From Pseudanabaena sp. (GTDB taxonomy: Bacteria > Cyanobacteriota > Cyanobacteriia > Pseudanabaenales > Pseudanabaenaceae): a stretch of DNA of 53,127 nucleotides. The translations under genes and the position numbers were made by a program. The stretch's first letter is position 1; each line of letters opens with the position of its first letter. Under the pieces are notes generated by a model. It had not been told where the DNA came from, made no database searches, and saw only the letters and a list, made by a program, of their open reading frames with translations. Where the stretch lies: NCBI GenBank assembly GCA_003249035.1, contig QBMK01000027.1:1-53127 (forward strand), read 5' to 3'. Shown here in pieces: positions 49,326 to 53,127 of this stretch.

Positions 49326-50160
49326 AAGGCTCCAAAATAGCTTCACTAAACAGCGTCACTCTCTGGTGCGTTCCTTTAGATCTATACATAGCCAGATCGA
49401 CCTTTTTGAAGAGGACTTCAGCCGTCTCCCCATCCATAGGACATATGGCAATCCCAATCGTGGCGCTTATAGAAACTATAGTTCCATCAAAATTACATTC
49501 CTGAGAAATCTGCTCAATCATCTTGTTAGCTAAACTAATCACGTCAGATTCGTGCTTGATATTCAGCAAAACACATATAAACTCATCACCGCCCCATCGA
49601 CTGACCATATCTTCTCCGCGCACACAAGCTTGCAAACGTTTAGCTACAGCGATCAATAACTTATCGCCAATATCATGACCATAGGAATCATTAATGTTCT
49701 TAAATTTATCTAGATCAATGAATAGAACCGCCAGTTTCCAACCATGCCTTCTAGCTTGGGTTAACCCATGATCGAGACGCTGCTCTAGTAGTAAACGATT
49801 GGGAAGTCCTGTTAGTGAGTCATGCAGTGCAATATGCAGTGCATCTTTCGCTTTCTCTTGGGATTTTGATAAATCAGCACGTATCTTATATAAATCTCTC
49901 TTGGCTTGCTTTAGTTCTAATTCAATATCAATTCTTTCAGCGATCTGCTTAGCAAGTTCAGCATTTACCATCTGCAAATCTTCTATAGCCTTTGTTACTC
50001 TTTGCTCGGCTTCATCATTTAGCGCGATCGCTTCTTCTATAGTCAGGTATTGCTGACTAGATTTTCTTTTTTGTTTAGCAACAGTGTCTATCGCACTGAT
50101 CTGCTCAACTTTAGCTTTCTTCTCTTTGCTGAAAGACAAGTTTAGGATAAATTTCTTCAT
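49324..50160 (-). CDS. GGDEF diguanylate cyclase with coiled-coil N-terminus
   Basis: A 278-residue cyclase that would make c-di-GMP. The GGDEF motif is at 190-194 (SRWGGDEFICVLL), and an RxxD inhibitory site (R181-G-E-D184) lies five residues before it, so product feedback is likely. Residues about 20-105 form a charged coiled coil (KRKSSQQYLTIEEAIALNDE...), typical of a dimerising input region, but there is no recognised sensory domain. Start at the ATG at 50160, which has AGGA closely upstream; a longer form begins at 50184. Confidence 0.94.
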   Translation of the reverse strand: MKKFILNLSFSKEKKAKVEQISAIDTVAKQKRKSSQQYLTIEEAIALNDEAEQRVTKAIEDLQMVNAELAKQIAERIDIELELKQAKRDLYKIRADLSKSQEKAKDALHIALHDSLTGLPNRLLLEQRLDHGLTQARRHGWKLAVLFIDLDKFKNINDSYGHDIGDKLLIAVAKRLQACVRGEDMVSRWGGDEFICVLLNIKHESDVISLANKMIEQISQECNFDGTIVSISATIGIAICPMDGETAEVLFKKVDLAMYRSKGTHQRVTLFSEAILEP

Positions 50161-50304
50161 TGCGTCCTGACTTATCCAAAGCATCTGTATTTGCCTATAT
50201 AGCGCTCACAATATCAGCATAAAATTCTATTGTTTGAAGTCATGTTGAAGCAACGTATAAGATCTATAGATTGTATAAGAACCCAACAAATCTTTATAGT
50301 AAAG

Positions 50305-50577
50305 TCACTGCACTTTCCCCAAAATTAAAATAATCATTACCAAAAGACCCGATACTCTCCGAAAATAATTAACCCCTTGGAATAATTCCTCCCAAGCCCA
50401 TGTGAATATAGCTCCAAAGGATAGGAATTCTAAACCAACATTAATTTTACCCGTTGTAAAAATTAGCTGCAATATACTTGCAAGAAGCCAAGTTATGAGA
50501 GGTAAATTCGGCATCTGTGCCAAAACAATTTTGCCTTCACTATCTCGAAATATTTGGTCAAAAGCTGTGATCGCCAT
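50305..50577 (-). CDS. Small membrane protein of unknown function
   Basis: A 90-residue protein with two or three hydrophobic segments (about 25-42, 45-62 and 72-88). The start MAITAFDQIFRDSEGKIVLAQMPNLPL is a soluble 25-residue segment resembling other small cyanobacterial proteins I have seen, without function. Single gene between the diguanylate cyclase and the 54-residue protein. Tentative. Confidence 0.65.
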   Translation of the reverse strand: MAITAFDQIFRDSEGKIVLAQMPNLPLITWLLASILQLIFTTGKINVGLEFLSFGAIFTWAWEELFQGVNYFRRVSGLLVMIILILGKVQ

Positions 50578-50648
50578 TAATTTTTTCTAGTTGAATTTAT
50601 ATCAAAACACTCTATGTTATTTTCGTAAATATATTGCAAAGATCACCT

Positions 50649-50813
50649 TTATTTGCTTGTTTTATTAATAGCTACATCCCTAGGAGATCCGATATTATCA
50701 ATTAAGTAAAACAATCCAAATTGTTGTAAGGCTATAAATGCAAATGAACCAATAATTGCACCGATCCCAAACTCTAGTAGGGGATTATTCTTTCTCAATC
50801 CATGTCTAGACAT
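50649..50813 (-). CDS. Small membrane protein (54 residues)
   Basis: A short frame starting at ATG 50811-50813, with GAGGA at a good distance upstream. The product has a basic start (MSRHGLRKNN), one hydrophobic helix at about 13-38 and a soluble end (RDVAINKTSK). The Shine-Dalgarno, the transmembrane pattern and the lack of any other gene in the region make it credible. Function unknown. Between it and the exported protein at 51009 are two hairpins. Confidence 0.62.
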   Translation of the reverse strand: MSRHGLRKNNPLLEFGIGAIIGSFAFIALQQFGLFYLIDNIGSPRDVAINKTSK

Positions 50814-50830
50814 ATATTTCCTCAAAATTT

Positions 50831-50871
50831 ATAAAGACATTGAGAAGGTTATTGTTTCTCAATGTCTTTAT
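50831..50871. repeat. 16-bp perfect hairpin upstream of the 54-residue gene
   Basis: Arms 50831-50846 and 50856-50871 (ATAAAGACATTGAGAA and complement) around nine bases, 17 bases upstream of the small gene. It could be a 5' leader structure of that gene or a terminator for transcripts coming from 51009; the sequence alone does not decide. Confidence 0.7.
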
Positions 50872-50969
50872 CTTGGGATTACACCGTATATTTTCATGAG
50901 TGATTTGATTAACTTGATTGACTACATAACAAGGTTTTACAAAAACTACTGATACTCTCTTCTCACCCA

Positions 50970-51010
50970 AGACATAGTGGTGCGGCGCAAAGCGCCGCAC
51001 CACTATGTCT
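50970..51010. repeat. Perfect hairpin, GCGC-AAA-GCGC core family (copy 12)
   Basis: A 41-bp palindrome with 19-bp arms; the minus-strand gene's stop at 51009 lies in its last bases. Suits 3'-end termination or protection of the exported-protein message. Confidence 0.85.
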
Positions 51011-51473
51011 AAATACAGCCGTCAACCGAAACTGTGTAGGTATTACCGATCGCATTGAGTCCGCCGGTAAACACATTCACTTGAAAAGGATCGTATTTCG
51101 CTCGCGGTACACCAACGAGGCGCAGTGGTTGACCCACCTTAACCGCCACATTGTCTTTTCTATAGGCTCCACCAGAGCTATTATCGCTATATTTGAGATT
51201 GAGTTCTACATCATAGTTGGCATTGTTTTCAGGTAAAATCGTTGCCACATAGCGATTGTAAGAGCGATCGCTTGGAACTGCAAAATCTGTATTCCAGTTA
51301 TTTTTAGTTACTAAAGTACTAAAGGGAGAAACAGTCTTTTTGACACTAATTCCATTAGCTCCTATGACATTGAGCGGTTCACAGGTTTCTGCATGGGTTG
51401 GGGAAGCAAAATTTAAACTGAGACATAAACCGACAATTCCTAAAAAGCTTAGTCGAATTGGATTAAATAACAT
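51009..51473 (-). CDS. Small exported protein of unknown function
   Basis: A 154-residue protein starting at ATG 51471-51473, preceded by AAGGAG at good spacing. Residues 1-28 are a signal peptide ending SPTHA. The mature part has four cysteine-poor beta-like strands, SYNRYVATILPENNANYDVELNLKYSD among them. Cysteines occur only near each end (ETCEP and DGCI), likely paired in a disulfide. No family recognised. Probably a periplasmic or surface protein. Confidence 0.75.
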   Translation of the reverse strand: MLFNPIRLSFLGIVGLCLSLNFASPTHAETCEPLNVIGANGISVKKTVSPFSTLVTKNNWNTDFAVPSDRSYNRYVATILPENNANYDVELNLKYSDNSSGGAYRKDNVAVKVGQPLRLVGVPRAKYDPFQVNVFTGGLNAIGNTYTVSVDGCI

Positions 51474-51600
51474 ATACAACTCCTTAAGTGATTAATGGTT
51501 TCTAAGACACCCTATTTTCTTGTTCTTCTCTTCTGAGGAAGAGAGGTTTTGTAGACTGCTGCGAATAAGCTTGTGATTCATAAAAACTATGAAGTCTAAT

Positions 51601-51630
51601 TTAAAGTGTAAGTCTAGTTTTACACTTTAA
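51601..51630. promoter_or_regulatory. 11-bp inverted repeat in divergent intergenic region
   Basis: TTAAAGTGTAA and TTACACTTTAA flank eight bases between the divergent exported-protein gene and the glycine-zipper gene. It might be a regulator site or a cruciform. The 323-base stretch 51474-51796 shows nothing else clear. Confidence 0.4.
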
Positions 51631-51796
51631 CGGTAGAGATAATGTATAGCCAAGATGACTGAATTGAGTGAGTTGTATAAAATGTTGTAAAACGATTTAA
51701 ATCATTACAAGAAATTAGATTAATTATTAGGATTATCTAAATAACAAGCTTAAGATATGGGGAAATCGAATTTGAATAATACCAAAAGAGAACATC

Positions 51797-52351
51797 ATGA
51801 GTTTAAACAATCGAACTAGTTCAACTGATAATGACACTAGTAATATAGTGACTAGCAGTAATGTTCATAATCAAAATAATCCCAACCGCGATCCCCTCTC
51901 TGGAGAATTAGGCGCACATCCTTTAGGTGCAGGCGTGGGAGCAGCAGGTACTGGATCTTTAGCGACAGTTGTCGGTGGGGTAGTTGCTGGCCCAATCGGA
52001 GCAGTAGTCGGAGCAGTAATTGGCTCTGTAGCTGGTGGCTTAGCTGGAAAGGATGTTGCTGAACAACTTAATCCTACTTTAGAAGATATTTTTTGGCGAG
52101 AGAACTACAGTTCGACTCCTTATTTTGAAAAGGGAACGACCTATGCTGACTATCAAACTGCTTACCGTGCTGGCTACGAAGGGTTCGATCGCTATGGACA
52201 TTCTGGTCATTCTTATAGTGATATCGAAGAAAATTTACAACGTGATTATGAAAAGGATCAAACTGGAAGTCTCCCTTGGGAAAAAGCTAAACATGCGGTA
52301 AGGGATGCATGGAATAGAGCCGCATCATCATTTCAGCAAGGTCCTTTATAA
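51797..52351 (+). CDS. Glycine-zipper protein of unknown function
   Basis: A 184-residue protein. Polar N-terminus to about 45, then a Gly/Ala-rich hydrophobic segment (about 45-87: GAGVGAAGTGSLATVV, GPIGAVVGAVIGSVAG) with GxxxG spacing, as in glycine-zipper membrane proteins. The C-terminal half has FEKGTTYADYQTAYRAGYEG and ends in helical WEKAKHAVRDAW. No signal peptide. Similar proteins occur in stress- and biofilm-related contexts, but I cannot name a role. Position next to the next gene suggests a short two-gene unit. Confidence 0.78.
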   Translation: MSLNNRTSSTDNDTSNIVTSSNVHNQNNPNRDPLSGELGAHPLGAGVGAAGTGSLATVVGGVVAGPIGAVVGAVIGSVAGGLAGKDVAEQLNPTLEDIFWRENYSSTPYFEKGTTYADYQTAYRAGYEGFDRYGHSGHSYSDIEENLQRDYEKDQTGSLPWEKAKHAVRDAWNRAASSFQQGPL

Positions 52352-52445
52352 AAAGCAATAGTTTTCGTGACGAGGCTTGGACTTGTCACAAAAATTGCTT
52401 CTTCATTTAATTGTAGAAATATTACACCTAAAAAATAATACTTAA

Positions 52446-52991
52446 ATGTCAGAAAAACTGGAAGATGTAAAAAGGGCAGCGATCGCTGCCAAATTAGCGG
52501 ATATGAGAGCGATTCAGCATCTACTAATTGATAATGATAAAGCTTTAATTATCGATTGTCCGGATCGTGGTATTTCCAATCGTTTAGAAGTTTTATTACA
52601 AGACGATCAAATGAATTTAGAGATTATTGATACAGTCATCACTCAGTATGGCATCAAGGCTGAACCAAGGTTCGCAGTAGTCATAATGATCGAACATGCC
52701 AGAAAACTTATGACGAGTTCCTTGTGCAGTTTTTTTGAGAAGGTTGCTGAGCATGAACTAATCAAACATAGTCAAGCTATTGCTGGAGTTTTGATTTATA
52801 AGGCAGCACAAATAGTTGGAACGGATGTTGCGATCGCGATCGCGCCTTTAAATAAAGTCAATTTTGATAATCGCAATCACCAAGAGCAACTAAAACGGAT
52901 CATGGAGATATTGAGTACTGTGGAAATCACTGGACAAGCAGCAGATCAAAGCCTGTGGGCAAAGGTACAAGATGCGATCGGATTATTATGA
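52446..52991 (+). CDS. Helical protein of unknown function, possibly ferritin-like in shape
   Basis: A 181-residue soluble, helix-rich protein. Segments include RAIQHLLIDNDKALII, DTVITQYGIKAEPR and HARKLMTSSLCSFFEKVAEHELIKHSQAIAG. The His and Glu spacing in helix 3 and 4 (EHARKL and EHELIKH) recalls four-helix proteins of the ferritin or DUF892 type, but a clear di-iron E-x2-H pair set is not certain. Start ATG at 52446, without strong Shine-Dalgarno. It follows the glycine-zipper gene on the same strand by 94 bases. Confidence 0.65.
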   Translation: MSEKLEDVKRAAIAAKLADMRAIQHLLIDNDKALIIDCPDRGISNRLEVLLQDDQMNLEIIDTVITQYGIKAEPRFAVVIMIEHARKLMTSSLCSFFEKVAEHELIKHSQAIAGVLIYKAAQIVGTDVAIAIAPLNKVNFDNRNHQEQLKRIMEILSTVEITGQAADQSLWAKVQDAIGLL

Positions 52992-53072
52992 GGTATTGAT
53001 AGAGATTGTAAATTAGATAGTGTCAGAGAGAAAAGCAGAAAAAAACTCGAACAATCCACACAAGAAAAGGCC

Positions 53073-53127
53073 ATGACTATCCGTACCGAACTACTAGACG
53101 AACTGCTAAAAGAATCCAAGAAACCTG
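53073..53127 (+). mobile_element. Start of an IS256-type transposase gene, cut by window edge
   Basis: Eighteen codons (MTIRTELLDELLKESKKP) match the usual first residues of IS256-family transposases as I remember them. The left end of the element should lie upstream, roughly 53000-53070, but I could not identify its inverted repeat without the right end. Only 55 bases are visible. Confidence 0.6.

Noticed and set aside
1391-51010. GC-core hairpins as integron attC sites or CRISPR repeats
   Set aside because: The core lacks attC box sequences, the units are isolated, no spacers of regular length exist and no integrase or cas gene is nearby.
1-53127. Frequent GCGATCGC octamers as local regulatory sites
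   Set aside because: HIP1 is spread genome-wide in many cyanobacteria, inside and outside genes, so single sites say nothing about regulation.
1-53127. tRNA, rRNA, tmRNA or CRISPR loci
   Set aside because: Reading the intergenic stretches by eye showed no tRNA cloverleaf, rRNA or regular spacer array. A short RNA gene could be missed without a covariance search.

Overview
The window looks like a chromosomal segment of a filamentous or unicellular cyanobacterium, probably Pseudanabaena-like. The HIP1 octamer GCGATCGC and its variants are everywhere, and many proteins belong to families typical of cyanobacteria (DUF4079, DUF3122, DUF1345, pentapeptide repeats). The genus is an inference. No rRNA, tRNA, CRISPR array or phage module was recognised. 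About 65 protein genes are described.

Layout. (1) 1-5.8 kb, minus strand: an operon with two paralogous GMC oxidoreductases (the first cut by the window edge), an SDR dehydrogenase, an exported two-domain VOC protein and a conserved protein of unknown role. It looks like a sugar, polyol or alcohol oxidation module. (2) 6.1-12.2 kb: two paralogous EamA/DMT transporters enclose a minus-strand set comprising a small exported protein, a four-histidine DUF4079 membrane protein, a membrane-anchored FAD/NAD(P)/2Fe-2S reductase and an aquaporin with a cysteine-rich tail. This may be a transmembrane electron-transfer chain. (3) 12.2-15.7 kb: an OmpR-type response regulator with a sensor-less kinase, divergent from a GAF-PAS kinase. 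The same 11-bp-phased motif lies in two promoter regions here. (4) 15.8-25.2 kb: single genes (exported MsrA, pentapeptide protein, TldE/PmbA, HisD, a duplicated 617-residue membrane protein, DUF1345, a four-EF-hand protein), a MITE-like insertion and structured repeats.

(5) 25.4-37.8 kb is accessory: three toxin-antitoxin pairs, an ATP-grasp protein, an SDR without its tyrosine, HNH and GRDP-like genes, and a sulfur/metal group (SulP, ArsR, rhodanese with membrane tail, DsbA-like, CDF). At least seven copies of one dispersed repeat lie between these units. (6) 37.8-42.7 kb: a run of envelope-associated proteins of unknown role (DUF3122, DUF6920) leading into a large amylo-alpha-1,6-glucosidase-type protein. 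(7) 42.8-53 kb: mainly minus-strand small membrane and stress proteins (TMEM175-like, lmo0937-like, two CsbD-like, fatty acid hydroxylase, YggT, DUF1345), an MFS carrier, a diguanylate cyclase, small unknown proteins, and the first codons of an IS256-type transposase at the right edge.

The most striking sequence-level features are repeats. Twelve hairpins share a GCGC-NNN-GCGC-type centre but have different, almost perfectly self-complementary arms at each locus. Two inverted copies of a three-hairpin element have co-varied arms. A 175-bp MITE-like insertion has perfect 20-bp terminal repeats and a 10-bp target duplication.
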